A DNA stretch of 64,000 nucleotides from Halothiobacillus sp. (lineage in GTDB: Bacteria; Pseudomonadota; Gammaproteobacteria; Halothiobacillales; Halothiobacillaceae): NCBI RefSeq assembly GCF_028710545.1, contig NZ_JAQTTX010000006.1, positions 1-64,000 on the forward strand. Reading direction: 5' to 3'. This document shows, one piece after another, positions 17,908 through 27,811 of the stretch. Every line of letters begins with the position of its first letter. The first letter of the stretch is position 1. Made by a program: the position numbers and the translations under genes. A model generated the notes under the pieces. That model did no database searches. It was given only the letters and a program-made list of their open reading frames with translations, and was not told where the DNA came from.

Positions 17908-20033
17908 GCCTGAACCACGCATTACAGGTTGGAGATAGCCTGTGCGCGCGTGTGTTGTCCGTGCCCTGCTCCAAGCGATTGCTCGATATCCAACCTGACC
18001 TGGTTTCAATAACAGGAGCCTATGCCGTACTCAATGAGCAAGGTCAGTACCTGGGGCTGGTTAATTCACGAGAAGTTGCCTTATTCCCCAACCGTATCTT
18101 TGCCGATCTGATCACCCGGCGACAGCCTCCACCTTTAAGTGCCGACACCCCGCTTGAAGTTGCGCTCACCATTTTCAACCACGCCAAGGTTGACTTCCTC
18201 GCCGTATTGGATGACCAAGGGCAGTATTGCGGAACGATTTCCCGGTTCTCACTATTCAACGCGCTGCTCAATCACGAGCACCAATTACTCTTGGAGAAAT
18301 CAGCGCTGGTCGATCGATTGATTGCCGAATTGTCTCACCACAAAATAGCGGAGACGGTGTTCAATGCGACATCCGAAGGCATCATGGTTACCGATGAAAA
18401 CTCGGTCATCCTGAAAGTGAATCCGGCGTTCAGCAACACGACCGGGTACTCAGCCGAAGAGGCCATCGGTCAGACCCCGCACCTGCTATCTTCCGGCAAA
18501 CAGGACAAGGCGTTTTATCAGGAGATGTGGTGTTCTATTACCACCCGGAACCAGTGGCAGGGGGAAATCTGGAATCGCCGCAAGAGTGGTGAAATTTACC
18601 CGGAGTGGCTCACGATCAATCGCATACGAACGCCTGAGGAGAATGGGATCCGCTATGTCGGCGTTTTCTCTGACATCAGCCTTCATAAAGAACTGGAAAA
18701 CACACTTCAGCGGCTCGCCTATTATGATTCCCTCACCGGCCTGCCCAACCGAACCCTGTTGCGTAACCGCTTGGACTTCCTAATCACCAATCGAAAACAT
18801 GATGAAAGCAACAGCAAGATAGCGCTTGTATTCATCGACCTGGACAACTTCAAATACATAAATGACGCACTGGGGCACCAAATAGGCGATGCCGTCCTGA
18901 TCGAAGTCGGCAAGCGGCTGCGTGATGCAATGTGCGAGAGCGACACCGTAGCACGCTTCGGTGGGGACGAGTTTGCCGCCTTGATCGCCCAATATGAATC
19001 AGAGACTTCATTGGCCCGCTGCGTTCGGAAAATCTTCGACCACCTCAATGGACATATTCTGATCGAGGGGCACGAGGTATTCGTCAGCGTCAGCATCGGT
19101 GTAGCCCAGTACCCCCAGGATGCCAGCGATTGTGATGGCCTTCTCCAACTCGCCGACATCGCCATGTACCGGGCCAAAGATTCGGGACGAGAGCAGATCT
19201 CTTATTACGCACCGGAGATGAACCGGAAAGTCGTCGATCGATTGAAAATCGAAAATGCCCTGCGCAATGCGTTCGAAAACGACCGTTTTTGGTTGGCGTG
19301 GCAGCCACAGGTCGACCTGAAAACCGAACGATTCATCGGCGTTGAAGTATTAATGCGCTGCTCCGCGCCCGAACTCGATGGCATTGGGCCAGACATCTTT
19401 ATCCCTATTGCCGAGGAAAATGGATTGATCGCTCGACTGGGCGAATGGGCACTGAAAAAAGCTGTCGCAGATGCGCTTGAACATCTGCTCCCGGTCGTTG
19501 ATCAAGGGTTTCGAGTGGCCGTCAATCTCTCGCCCGTCCAGCTGAACAAATCGACCATCGACCTTGTTCTTCCTCTGGCCAGAGCATTGATGGAGAAGAA
19601 TCTGATTCTGGAAATCGAAATGACCGAATCGGTAGTCATGAAGGATCGGACTCATGCCATCGGTTATTTGCAGACCATGGCAGGGTTCGGGATCGAGTTT
19701 TCGATAGATGATTTCGGCACAGGATACTCAAACCTTTCCCGCTTGGCCGACTTACCCATTCATCGACTAAAAATCGACCAATCGTTCATTCAAAAGATGA
19801 CCGATACCGGCCACCGAATGAACCAGATGATTCAGGCGATTATTGACATGGGCCATGCGCTGGAGATCAAAGTGCTCGCCGAGGGCATTGAAACACTGGA
19901 GCAGAAGCAGGCCCTGACCGCCCTGGGCTGTGATGAAGCACAGGGCTACTTCTATGCGAAGCCCATGAAACTGGCGGAGTTCCGCGCACTTTTGGCAAAA
20001 CAATCCACTTCATCGGATGAAAGCCCCCCCTAA
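17904..20033 (+). CDS. CBS-PAS-GGDEF-EAL c-di-GMP protein
   Basis: A 709-residue cytosolic c-di-GMP signalling protein starting at GTG 17904. Order: a CBS-type pair (about residues 20-135, with VLNEQGQYLGLVNSREVAL and FLAVLDDQGQYCGTISRFSLFNALL), a PAS domain (about 150-265), GGDEF (about 275-435) and EAL (about 450-700). The cyclase motif GGDEF is intact, but the position of the inhibitory RxxD reads CESD, so product feedback is probably lost. In the phosphodiesterase domain EAL reads EVL, while VNLSP, EIEMTES, DDFGTGYS, LKID, AEGIE and QGY are present, so activity is likely. CBS domains usually sense adenosine nucleotides; an energy-state input is inferred. Confidence 0.92.
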   Translation: MSLNHALQVGDSLCARVLSVPCSKRLLDIQPDLVSITGAYAVLNEQGQYLGLVNSREVALFPNRIFADLITRRQPPPLSADTPLEVALTIFNHAKVDFLAVLDDQGQYCGTISRFSLFNALLNHEHQLLLEKSALVDRLIAELSHHKIAETVFNATSEGIMVTDENSVILKVNPAFSNTTGYSAEEAIGQTPHLLSSGKQDKAFYQEMWCSITTRNQWQGEIWNRRKSGEIYPEWLTINRIRTPEENGIRYVGVFSDISLHKELENTLQRLAYYDSLTGLPNRTLLRNRLDFLITNRKHDESNSKIALVFIDLDNFKYINDALGHQIGDAVLIEVGKRLRDAMCESDTVARFGGDEFAALIAQYESETSLARCVRKIFDHLNGHILIEGHEVFVSVSIGVAQYPQDASDCDGLLQLADIAMYRAKDSGREQISYYAPEMNRKVVDRLKIENALRNAFENDRFWLAWQPQVDLKTERFIGVEVLMRCSAPELDGIGPDIFIPIAEENGLIARLGEWALKKAVADALEHLLPVVDQGFRVAVNLSPVQLNKSTIDLVLPLARALMEKNLILEIEMTESVVMKDRTHAIGYLQTMAGFGIEFSIDDFGTGYSNLSRLADLPIHRLKIDQSFIQKMTDTGHRMNQMIQAIIDMGHALEIKVLAEGIETLEQKQALTALGCDEAQGYFYAKPMKLAEFRALLAKQSTSSDESPP

Positions 20034-20075
20034 CTCAGACCCCAAACTTAAGGCAACAGTGCGTATAATTTCGCC

Positions 20076-20549
20076 ATGAATCCCATCACGCACCGCCCCC
20101 TGTCCGCCATTACCGTTGCCGGCATCATTTTTCATGAACAGCGCTTCCTGCTGGTCGAAGAATTAATTGAGGGGGAGATCAAGCTCAACCAGCCCGCCGG
20201 ACACGTCGAACCGGGTGAAAGTCTTGTCGAAGCCGTCAAACGGGAAGTGCTGGAGGAAACTCGATATCACTTCAGCCCTGAAGCCTTACTTGGGATTTAT
20301 CACAGCAATCCCGCTTGCGGCCCTCGAATCATGCGGGTGGCGATCATCGGCAGTGTCGATCCCGCGCCCGATCCATCCCTGATCTTGGATGCGGGTATCA
20401 TCTCGACGCAATGGCTCAGCGCCGATGAAATTTCGGCCCGTCGGGCAGACCTTCGCTCACCCTTCGTAACACGCTGCATCGATGATTTCCTGCAAGGCAA
20501 CCGCTTTGATCTCGACGTACTCCATTCATTTACCGGGCTCGAAAAATGA
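20076..20549 (+). CDS. nudJ: Nudix phosphatase NudJ
   Basis: A 157-residue Nudix hydrolase. The complete box G-x5-E-x7-RE-x-L-EE is formed by Gly42, Glu48, Arg56-Glu57 and Glu60-Glu61 within [21 protein letters not shown]. coli NudJ (YmfB) releases phosphate from nucleoside triphosphates and from thiamine (hydroxymethylpyrimidine) pyrophosphate. The call to NudJ rather than a general Nudix enzyme rests on its place immediately before mnmA, the same as in E. coli, and on matching length. The stop overlaps the mnmA start (ATGA). Confidence 0.9.
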   Translation: MNPITHRPLSAITVAGIIFHEQRFLLVEELIEGEIKLNQPAGHVEPGESLVEAVKREVLEETRYHFSPEALLGIYHSNPACGPRIMRVAIIGSVDPAPDPSLILDAGIISTQWLSADEISARRADLRSPFVTRCIDDFLQGNRFDLDVLHSFTGLEK

Positions 20550-21691
20550 TCTCGACCGAACGTATGCCGCCCCATAAAAAACCAGAGGAAACACGCGTCA
20601 TCGTCGGCTTGTCCGGCGGGGTGGATTCCTCGGTCGCCGCCCTGCGTCTGCTGGAAGCGGGTTACCAGGTTGAAGGCCTGTTCATGAAGAACTGGGAAGG
20701 GGACGATAACGACGAATACTGCGCGGCCAAGGCCGACATGCTCGATGCGCTGTCTGTTGCCGATCGACTCGGGATTGAGTTTCATTTTGTGAATTTCGCC
20801 CAAGATTACTGGGATCGCGTGTTCGCCCACTTCCTCGATGAATATCGCGCCGGTCGAACACCCAACCCCGATATTCTCTGCAACCGCGAAATCAAGTTTC
20901 GTGCGTTTCTGGATCACGCCCGAACGCTGGGCGCGGATTACATCGCGACGGGACACTATGCACGCGTCCAGCATGCCTTACCCGACGGGTCGGGCCAGAC
21001 ACGTCTATTGAAAGGACTGGATGCCAACAAGGATCAGAGCTACTTCCTGCATGCACTCAGCAGGGAACAGCTTGCCTCGGCGCTTTTCCCCATCGGTGAA
21101 ATGGAAAAGCCCGAGGTGCGGCGCATGGCCGGACAAGCTGGCTTCAAGACGGCAACCAAAAAGGACTCCACGGGCATCTGCTTCATCGGTGAGCGCCGAT
21201 TCAGCGAGTTCCTGAAGACCTACCTGCCGGCGCAACCGGGCGACATCATTACCGTGGATGGTCAGGTAGTCGGTCAACATCAGGGCTTGATGTATCACAC
21301 TATTGGTCAACGGCAGGGTCTGGGGATTGGCGGGCTGCGTGATCAGGGCGATCAACCCTGGTATGTGGCAGCCAAAAACCTACATGACAACACACTTATT
21401 GTGGCGCAGGGGAAAGATCACCCGGCGCTGTTTGCCCCCGCGTTGCGCGCCGGACAGATTCACTGGATCAATGACCCAATGACGCACGTTGGCCCCTACC
21501 CTCTGCGTTTGACCGCCAAGATTCGATACCGTCAACCCGATCAATCCTGCACGGTCACAGCCCTGTCCGAAGATTTGCTGCATGTCACCTTCGATCAGCC
21601 CCAACGGGCCATCACGCCGGGGCAATCCATCGTCTTCTATCAGGGCGATGTCTGTCTTGGTGGCGCCGTGATTGAAGAAGCCGTAACCTGA
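20546..21691 (+). CDS. mnmA: tRNA-specific 2-thiouridylase MnmA
   Basis: Adds sulfur to C2 of the wobble uridine U34 in tRNA-Lys, -Glu and -Gln, taking sulfur from the IscS/Tus relay. The 381-residue product has the PP-loop SGGVDSS (residues 23-29) for ATP, the catalytic Cys112 in NPDILCN, the second Cys in [10 protein letters not shown] (about residue 209) and a C-terminal beta-barrel. Both active cysteines are present. The start at 20546 overlaps nudJ by four bases; an internal ATG at 20564 is a possible alternative. hflD follows 35 nt downstream, completing the nudJ-mnmA-hflD order. Confidence 0.95.
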   Translation: MISTERMPPHKKPEETRVIVGLSGGVDSSVAALRLLEAGYQVEGLFMKNWEGDDNDEYCAAKADMLDALSVADRLGIEFHFVNFAQDYWDRVFAHFLDEYRAGRTPNPDILCNREIKFRAFLDHARTLGADYIATGHYARVQHALPDGSGQTRLLKGLDANKDQSYFLHALSREQLASALFPIGEMEKPEVRRMAGQAGFKTATKKDSTGICFIGERRFSEFLKTYLPAQPGDIITVDGQVVGQHQGLMYHTIGQRQGLGIGGLRDQGDQPWYVAAKNLHDNTLIVAQGKDHPALFAPALRAGQIHWINDPMTHVGPYPLRLTAKIRYRQPDQSCTVTALSEDLLHVTFDQPQRAITPGQSIVFYQGDVCLGGAVIEEAVT

Positions 21692-21726
21692 ACCACAAAC
21701 CACCCATTCTTCCGAGCTGAATACTA

Positions 21727-22356
21727 ATGAGTACGATTGAAGACCAGACCATCGCCATTGCCGGTGTCTTACAGTGCTGCCGACTCGTGCGCGAACTTGC
21801 CTATGAAGGCCGCATCGAGCATGAGCATCTGGCTGCCGCCAACATACGTTCGCTGTTCAATTTCGACCCCAAGGATACGCTGGACACCTTCGGTGGCAAT
21901 ATCCACGATCTCAACCTCGGCCTGGAAACTTTTTTGAAGCTTCTTTCCGGTGGCGAGCGACAGCCATCGGATACTGAAATCATCCGTTATGCCGTCAATC
22001 TGATCGGCGTGACCAAAGCTTTCATGAATGACGCAGACATGATGCGCATGCTGCACCAACGGCTTGAAGCGCTCAAACCTGCTTTTCTGGAACATGGTGT
22101 GGATGATGCGCTGATGACCGATCTTAACCTGTTATATCGGGAAACAATCAGCACACTGCCCGTTCGCATTGTCATCAATGGTGAAAAACGATTCCTAGAA
22201 GAACCGCGAATCGCCAGCCATATCCGCAGCCTGCTGCTTGCAGGTGTGCGCGCAACCGTATTGTGGCGCCAGGTCGGCGGCACGCGCTGGGCGCTGTTAC
22301 TCCGTCGCGGGCAATACCTGAAGGCCGTGCGCAAACTAAGCCTCGGACATGAATAG
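21727..22356 (+). CDS. hflD: High-frequency lysogenisation protein HflD homologue
   Basis: Helical peripheral inner-membrane protein of 209 residues. In E. coli HflD binds phage lambda CII and keeps it from DNA; its role for the host is not settled. The sequence shows the usual blocks ALAGVLQCCRLVRELA-like (here IAIAGVLQCCRLVRELAYEG), FNFDPKDTLDTFGG, LNLGLETFLKLLSGG, RYAVNLIGVTKAF and the C-terminal RSLLLAGVRATVLWRQVGGTRWALLLRR. Position behind mnmA matches E. coli, though purB, its usual next neighbour there, is not present; instead a convergent gene follows. Confidence 0.92.
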   Translation: MSTIEDQTIAIAGVLQCCRLVRELAYEGRIEHEHLAAANIRSLFNFDPKDTLDTFGGNIHDLNLGLETFLKLLSGGERQPSDTEIIRYAVNLIGVTKAFMNDADMMRMLHQRLEALKPAFLEHGVDDALMTDLNLLYRETISTLPVRIVINGEKRFLEEPRIASHIRSLLLAGVRATVLWRQVGGTRWALLLRRGQYLKAVRKLSLGHE

Positions 22357-22389
22357 CAAAAACTCATGGACGAGTTTTTCACCATACTG

Positions 22390-22414
22390 ACAGGCCCACG
22401 CGAGGTGGGCCTGT
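22390..22414. terminator. Strong hairpin between convergent hflD and DUF2818 genes
   Basis: ACAGGCCCAC (22390-22399) pairs perfectly with GTGGGCCTGT (22405-22414) over a 5-nt loop. It lies between two converging genes, where a two-way terminator is expected. There is no proper T run on either strand, so termination may be partial or factor-assisted. Confidence 0.55.
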
Positions 22415-22444
22415 AATAACTCCTGAGCGCGGGGGTGTGATCTG

Positions 22445-22768
22445 CTATCGGGCAGATAACAGTTGCTTTTTGAGCTGGTACTGCCAGATAAACCCTGGTG
22501 CGGCCAGTGTGGCGAACATGAACAGGGTTACCACCCAGAATTCCCACGGCTTGTGCTGAATACCGCCAATCTGGTCTTCGAGGTACAGCCCGATCCCGAT
22601 CCCGATGGCATACAGAACAAACCATTCCACGAGCCGAAACCAGAATGGCTTTCGTTCACCGGCCTTGACGACCGGAATCAGCACGAACAGGCGCTGATTG
22701 ATAAAGGGCAGGTTTGCCAGCACCAGCAGAGCGACTATATATCCTTGAACCAAGGTCTCGTTAACCAT
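22445..22768 (-). CDS. DUF2818 membrane protein at the end of the nuo operon
   Basis: A 107-residue inner-membrane protein with three predicted helices (about residues 8-26, 40-62 and 74-96). The sequence (NETLVQGYIVALLVLANLPFINQRLFVLIP, then KPFWFRLVEWFVLYAIGIGIGLYLE) matches the DUF2818 family, regularly found right behind nuoN in beta- and some gammaproteobacteria. The ATG at 22768 has GGAG 8 nt upstream; the TTG just before it is not needed. Function is not established; an accessory or assembly role for complex I is inferred from the repeated location. Confidence 0.85.
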   Translation of the reverse strand: MVNETLVQGYIVALLVLANLPFINQRLFVLIPVVKAGERKPFWFRLVEWFVLYAIGIGIGLYLEDQIGGIQHKPWEFWVVTLFMFATLAAPGFIWQYQLKKQLLSAR

Positions 22769-22845
22769 CAAAACACTCCAGGGCCAAACTAATCGCCATT
22801 ATTGCCATTCATCAAAACGGCAGGGCAAAGCCCATCTATCGAATT

Positions 22846-24303
22846 TTAAAAACCACCGAACGCGCGGGATGCAAAACCCACCAGTACGCCCGGGAAGATG
22901 CCCAGTACAAGCACCAGCAGACCGCTCAAAGCGAGCACACCCCGAACATTCCAGTCCGGATTGACGGGTGATGGATCGGTCGGTGCGTCGAAGTAGGCAA
23001 ACTTGACCGCGCGCAGGTAATAGAACGCACCGATAACCGACATGATGACCGCATAAACCGCCAACCACCACAGGCCAATACCTACGACAGCCTGAAGCAC
23101 CGCAAGTTTCGCCCAGAAGCCCAGCGTGAACGGAATCCCCGCCATGGAGAACATCAACAGCAGAAAGACGAACGCCATAACCGGACTTCGGTCGTTCAAA
23201 CCGCGCAAGTCATCCAGACTCTCCGCTTCATAACCCTGCTTGGCCAGCAGGAGAATCATGCCGAAACCGCCCGTGGTCATCACAATGTAGGCCAGGGTGT
23301 AGAACAGTGCGGCCGAGTAGCCCACATCCGTACCGGCGAGAATACCCAACATCACAAAGCCGACGTGACTGATGGTGGAATAGGTCAACATCCGCTTGAA
23401 GCTGGTTTGAGCAATAGCGACGATGTTACCGATCGCCAGTGAGAGCACGACAGCCACGATCAGCACCGGCTGCCAGTCCGCAAAGGCATTGCCCATACCA
23501 TCGACCAGCAGACGAATGACCATCGCCAGAGCGGCCACCTTGGGTGCCGTCGAGAGATACAGCGTTACGGCAGTAGGCGCGCCTTCATACACATCCGGCA
23601 ACCACATGTGGAATGGCGCCACACCGAGCTTGAAGATGGAGCCGACCACGATCAGCACCACGGCGGCCTTCAATGCCATCGAACCGGAATCATGACTCAA
23701 GGCGTTGGCGATATCGGTCAACATGAGCTGACCTCCCGTCACGCCGTACAACAGGGACATACCGTAAAGCAGCAACCCCGAGGCGAGCGCACCGAGAACG
23801 AAATACTTCATTGCCGCCTCGGAAGCACGACCGTCATCACGCTTGAATGCCGTCAGGGCATACATGGACAGCGACATCAACTCCAGGCCGAGGTAAATCA
23901 GGAGCAGATGATTCGCGGAAATAAGGATCATCATGCCCAGCAAGCCGAACAATGCGAGCATGTAGTACTCGCCCTTGTCCATCCCTCGATCGCGCAGGTA
24001 CCCGCGTGACATGATCAGCACGGCGGCAAGAGAGATATAGGAGGCCAGTTTCATGATGTCGGACATGTGGTCATTGACCACCATGCCGCCAAAGCTCATG
24101 CGCACCGTGGGCGACATCTGCATCAGGGTGACGATGAACAGAGCCACGAGGGTGAGCAGTGAAAGCGCATAGCTCACATTTCGTCCATGTCGGGGCATGA
24201 ACGGATCAATCAGCAAAATCAGGCACGCCATCCCCGCGAGGATAATTTCGGGGAGTACCGGCATCAGATTCAAAGAGGTCAAATTCGGCATGTCGAGGTT
24301 CAC
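22846..24303 (-). CDS. nuoN: NADH-quinone oxidoreductase subunit N
   Basis: One of three antiporter-like proton-translocating membrane subunits of complex I. The 485-residue product has about 14 helices and the conserved Mrp-type blocks YISLAAVLIMSRGYL, LIYLGLELMSLSMYAL, FKLGVAPFHMWLPDVYEGAPT and TYSTISHVGFVMLGI, with the Lys and Glu of the proton channel. It starts at GTG 24303 overlapping the nuoM stop (GTGA); an ATG at 24291 is a possible later start. It is the last of the fourteen nuo genes. Confidence 0.95.
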   Translation of the reverse strand: MNLDMPNLTSLNLMPVLPEIILAGMACLILLIDPFMPRHGRNVSYALSLLTLVALFIVTLMQMSPTVRMSFGGMVVNDHMSDIMKLASYISLAAVLIMSRGYLRDRGMDKGEYYMLALFGLLGMMILISANHLLLIYLGLELMSLSMYALTAFKRDDGRASEAAMKYFVLGALASGLLLYGMSLLYGVTGGQLMLTDIANALSHDSGSMALKAAVVLIVVGSIFKLGVAPFHMWLPDVYEGAPTAVTLYLSTAPKVAALAMVIRLLVDGMGNAFADWQPVLIVAVVLSLAIGNIVAIAQTSFKRMLTYSTISHVGFVMLGILAGTDVGYSAALFYTLAYIVMTTGGFGMILLLAKQGYEAESLDDLRGLNDRSPVMAFVFLLLMFSMAGIPFTLGFWAKLAVLQAVVGIGLWWLAVYAVIMSVIGAFYYLRAVKFAYFDAPTDPSPVNPDWNVRGVLALSGLLVLVLGIFPGVLVGFASRAFGGF

Positions 24304-25838
24304 AGTTTTGAGGTCAGCGCTTGTTGCGCGAGATGTTCAATCGTGGCGTGCATCAAATCGAGCAGCGGATTTGGCCAGATACCGACCAGGATGATCAGGA
24401 CGACAAGACTACCCAGCATCCAGGCTTCCCGCTTGTTGACGTCCTTGAGTTTGGCCACGCCCTCGTTCTGAACGTCGCCGAAAATCACACGCTTGACCAT
24501 CCACAGTGTGTACGAGGCACCGATGATAAGCGTGAGCGCGGCCAGCAGGGCAATCCAGAAATTGGCCTTGAACGAGGCGAGGATAACCATGAACTCACCA
24601 ACGAAGCCGGATGTGCCGGGCAGGCCGACGTTCGCCATGGCAAACACCACGACCATCGCGGCAAACCACGGCATGGTATTGACTACCCCGCCGTAGGTGG
24701 AAATTTCCCGTGAGTGCAGACGGTCGTATAGCACGCCGATCGAGAGGAACATGGCGGCTGAAATGAGGCCGTGGGAAATCATCTGCACCATCGCGCCTTC
24801 AAGCGCCAGACGGACACCGCTACCACCAATATTCAACGGGTTGGCCGCAATCATGAAGATCACGAACATGCCCAGTGTCACAAAGCCCATATGCGAAATG
24901 GACGAATAGGCAACCAGCTTTTTCATGTCGTTCTGCACCAGCGCAACCAGACCGATGTAGACGATCGCGATCAGTGAGAAGGCGATAATCATGCTATCCA
25001 GCAATGCGGACGCATCAGGCGTAATCGGCAGCGAGAACCGCAGGAAGCCATAGCCGCCTATCTTCAGCATGATGGCCGCCAGAATCACGGAACCACCGGT
25101 CGGCGCCTCGACGTGCGCGTCGGGCAACCAGGTATGAACCGGCCACATTGGAATCTTGACGGCAAAGGCAATAAAGAATGCAAGGAAAATCAGCACCTGC
25201 TCGGTCAGGGTCAGCGGCATTTGCTGCATGTGCAGAATCGAGAAGCTGCCGCCTTTGAAGTACATGTAGATCAGGGCGATCAGCATGAACACCGAACCGA
25301 GGAAGGTATAGAGGAAGAACTTGATCGTCGCATACACGCGCCGCGGACCACCCCATATCCCGATGATGACGAACATCGGAATCAGCATCCCTTCGAAGAA
25401 GAAATAGAACACGATGGCATCGAGCGCTGCAAAAGAGCCGTTCATCATGCCTTCCATGATCAGGAAGGCCGCCAGATATTGGTGTGCTTTCTCCTGAATC
25501 ACTTCCCAGGCAGACACGATCACGATCACGGTCGTGAATGTCGTCAGGATCAACAGGGGCAGGGAAATCCCATCCACACCGAGGTGGTAATGGATACCGA
25601 ATTGCGGGATCCACGCGACACGCTCGACAAATTGCATGGCATAGGTGTGCGTGTCAAAGGCAGGCAACAACGCAAGGCTGAGCAGGAACACGACCACCGA
25701 ACTGGCCAGGGCGAACCAGCGTGCGAAGCTGGCGCGCCCGGCACCAAACCACATCACAAAGATACCCGCGATAATCGGGAGCCAAACAATCAGGCTGAGC
25801 ATCGGCCAAGAAGAAGGAAGCATTAAACCAGTATCCAT
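24300..25838 (-). CDS. nuoM: NADH-quinone oxidoreductase subunit M
   Basis: Antiporter-like membrane subunit of complex I. The 512-residue product has the conserved GVDGISLPLLILTTF, the FFEGMLIPMFVIIGIWGG motif with the key Glu, FAVKIPMWPVHTWLPDAHVEAPT and AYSSISHMGFVTLG. Length and helix count (about 14) match the family. It sits between nuoL (11 nt upstream) and nuoN (overlapping), in the order conserved across proteobacteria. Confidence 0.96.
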   Translation of the reverse strand: MDTGLMLPSSWPMLSLIVWLPIIAGIFVMWFGAGRASFARWFALASSVVVFLLSLALLPAFDTHTYAMQFVERVAWIPQFGIHYHLGVDGISLPLLILTTFTTVIVIVSAWEVIQEKAHQYLAAFLIMEGMMNGSFAALDAIVFYFFFEGMLIPMFVIIGIWGGPRRVYATIKFFLYTFLGSVFMLIALIYMYFKGGSFSILHMQQMPLTLTEQVLIFLAFFIAFAVKIPMWPVHTWLPDAHVEAPTGGSVILAAIMLKIGGYGFLRFSLPITPDASALLDSMIIAFSLIAIVYIGLVALVQNDMKKLVAYSSISHMGFVTLGMFVIFMIAANPLNIGGSGVRLALEGAMVQMISHGLISAAMFLSIGVLYDRLHSREISTYGGVVNTMPWFAAMVVVFAMANVGLPGTSGFVGEFMVILASFKANFWIALLAALTLIIGASYTLWMVKRVIFGDVQNEGVAKLKDVNKREAWMLGSLVVLIILVGIWPNPLLDLMHATIEHLAQQALTSKL

Positions 25839-25849
25839 TTAGAAAGAGG

Positions 25850-27808
25850 TCAACGTAAAAAAACGATCCAAGTCATTAAACCGATCAAGCCCAAAATCAT
25901 TACAAACGCATAGTGATAGAGATAACCGGTCTGGAGCTTGCGCCACTGCATGGACGTAGCGCCGATCACGCCCGCCGTACCATTGACCATCAGGCCATCG
26001 ATGAGCCGGACGTCGCCAATTCGCCAAAGCCCGCGCCCCAGCAACCGTGAACCACCACCGAACACGGCGTTATTGAAATCGTCAAAGCCGTAGGCACCGT
26101 CCAGAATCCGCTTCGGCCAGGCAAACACCTTGGCAAACAGCGCGGGCAGTGTGCCGGGCATGAGCAGATACATGACCGCAGAGAGTGCCACACCGGCAAT
26201 GGCCAGCCAGAACACGGAGCTGCTCAGGCTGTGCTCCATCATGGCCAGTGCGCCATGGTAATGCTCGCGCAGATGCGTCATCGCATCATGCCCCGGCATC
26301 ACCACGATCGCCTGCTCGAAGAAGTCGGAGAACAACAGCGGATCGATGGCAAAGAACCCAACCAGCAAAGCAGGAATGGACAGCAGAATCAGCGGCACGG
26401 TGACCACTTTGGGTGATTCATGCAAATGTGAGCGGGTGTGCGCATCCATCCGTTCCTTGCCGAAGAACACGAGGAAAAACAACCGGAAGGTATAGAACGC
26501 CGTAACAAATACGCCCAGCAGCACCGCCCAATAGGCGAAGGTCGCACCAGGCAATTGAGAGGCATGAACCGCCATGATAATGCTGTCTTTGGAGAAGAAG
26601 CCCGATGTACCGGGGAAACCGATCAAGGCCAACGAACCGATCAGGAAGGTCACGAAGGTAACGGGCATATACTTCCACAGGCCACCCATCTTGCGGATGT
26701 CCTGCTCATGGTGCATGGCAATGATCACCGAACCGGCAGCCAGGAACAACAAGGCCTTGAAGAACGCATGGGTCATCAGATGGAAAATCGCGGCGGAGTA
26801 GGCCGAGGCACCCAGCGCTACAGTCATGTAACCGAGCTGTGACAGGGTCGAATAGGCAATAACGCGCTTGATATCGTTTTGCACGATACCGAGCAACCCC
26901 ATGAACAAGGCCGTAATCGCACCGATCACCATGATGAACGACAGTGCCGCATCGGACAGTTCGAACAGCGGCGAGAAACGCGCCACCATGAAAATACCGG
27001 CCGTCACCATCGTCGCGGCATGGATCAGCGCAGAAATAGGCGTCGGGCCTTCCATCGAATCGGGCAGCCACACATGCAGTGGCACCTGAGCCGATTTACC
27101 CATCGCGCCGATAAACAGCAAAATGGCAATCACGGTCGGCAGCGACCATTCCACACCCGGCCAGTACTCGACTTTCACGCTGGCCAATGCCGGCAGACGC
27201 TCAAAGAAAGTGGCGTAATCGAGCGTGTTTGCATACATCAGGACGGCGGCAATACCCAACAGGAAACCGAAATCACCTACACGGTTGACGATGAATGCCT
27301 TGAGATTGGCAAAAATCGCAGTTTCCTTTTTGTACCAGAAACCGATCAGCAGGTAAGAAACCAGGCCCACTGCTTCCCAGCCGAAGAACAGTTGCAGCAG
27401 ATTGTTCGCCATCACCAGCATGAGCATGGAGAAGGTGAACAGGGAGATATAACTGAAGAAACGCTGGTAACCCGGATCATCCGCCATGTAGCCGATGGTA
27501 TAGATATGCACCATCAGACTGACGCCGGTGACGACGACCATCATCAGAACCGTAAGGCGGTCGACCATGAAACCGATATCGAAGTGGAACGCATCCGTCG
27601 CCGCCCAGGTGTACACCGTAGCGTCATAGGTGGGTAACCCGCCCCAGACATGCATGTAAAAAGCGTACAACGAGAGTATGAACGAAATACCGACGCCGAT
27701 ATTGGTCACCCAATGAGCACCGGCGCGGCCGATCTGCTTGCCGAACAGGCCGGCGACCAGTGCCCCGATCAAGGGCGACAGAGCGATGATGAGATAGATT
27801 TTTTCCAT
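25850..27808 (-). CDS. nuoL: NADH-quinone oxidoreductase subunit L
   Basis: Largest antiporter-like membrane subunit of complex I, carrying the long lateral helix along the membrane arm. The 652-residue product has FMVDRLTVLMMVVVTGVSLMVHIYTIGYM, NLLQLFFGWEAVGLVSYLLIGFWY with the proton-path Glu, KSAQVPLHVWLPDSMEGPTPISALIHAATMV and AYSTLSQLGYM, then a C-terminal extension of about 150 residues that forms the lateral helix. It is separated from nuoK by 3 nt. Confidence 0.96.
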   Translation of the reverse strand: MEKIYLIIALSPLIGALVAGLFGKQIGRAGAHWVTNIGVGISFILSLYAFYMHVWGGLPTYDATVYTWAATDAFHFDIGFMVDRLTVLMMVVVTGVSLMVHIYTIGYMADDPGYQRFFSYISLFTFSMLMLVMANNLLQLFFGWEAVGLVSYLLIGFWYKKETAIFANLKAFIVNRVGDFGFLLGIAAVLMYANTLDYATFFERLPALASVKVEYWPGVEWSLPTVIAILLFIGAMGKSAQVPLHVWLPDSMEGPTPISALIHAATMVTAGIFMVARFSPLFELSDAALSFIMVIGAITALFMGLLGIVQNDIKRVIAYSTLSQLGYMTVALGASAYSAAIFHLMTHAFFKALLFLAAGSVIIAMHHEQDIRKMGGLWKYMPVTFVTFLIGSLALIGFPGTSGFFSKDSIIMAVHASQLPGATFAYWAVLLGVFVTAFYTFRLFFLVFFGKERMDAHTRSHLHESPKVVTVPLILLSIPALLVGFFAIDPLLFSDFFEQAIVVMPGHDAMTHLREHYHGALAMMEHSLSSSVFWLAIAGVALSAVMYLLMPGTLPALFAKVFAWPKRILDGAYGFDDFNNAVFGGGSRLLGRGLWRIGDVRLIDGLMVNGTAGVIGATSMQWRKLQTGYLYHYAFVMILGLIGLMTWIVFLR

Positions 27809-27811
27809 GGC

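Noticed and set aside
17904-20033. EAL domain judged dead because the motif reads EVL
   Set aside because: The glutamate and all other metal and catalytic motifs remain; Ala to Val is conservative.
26879-27637. 252-residue His/Gln/Arg-rich ORF antisense to nuoL
   Set aside because: Typical mirror of hydrophobic membrane-protein codons; nuoL is certain.
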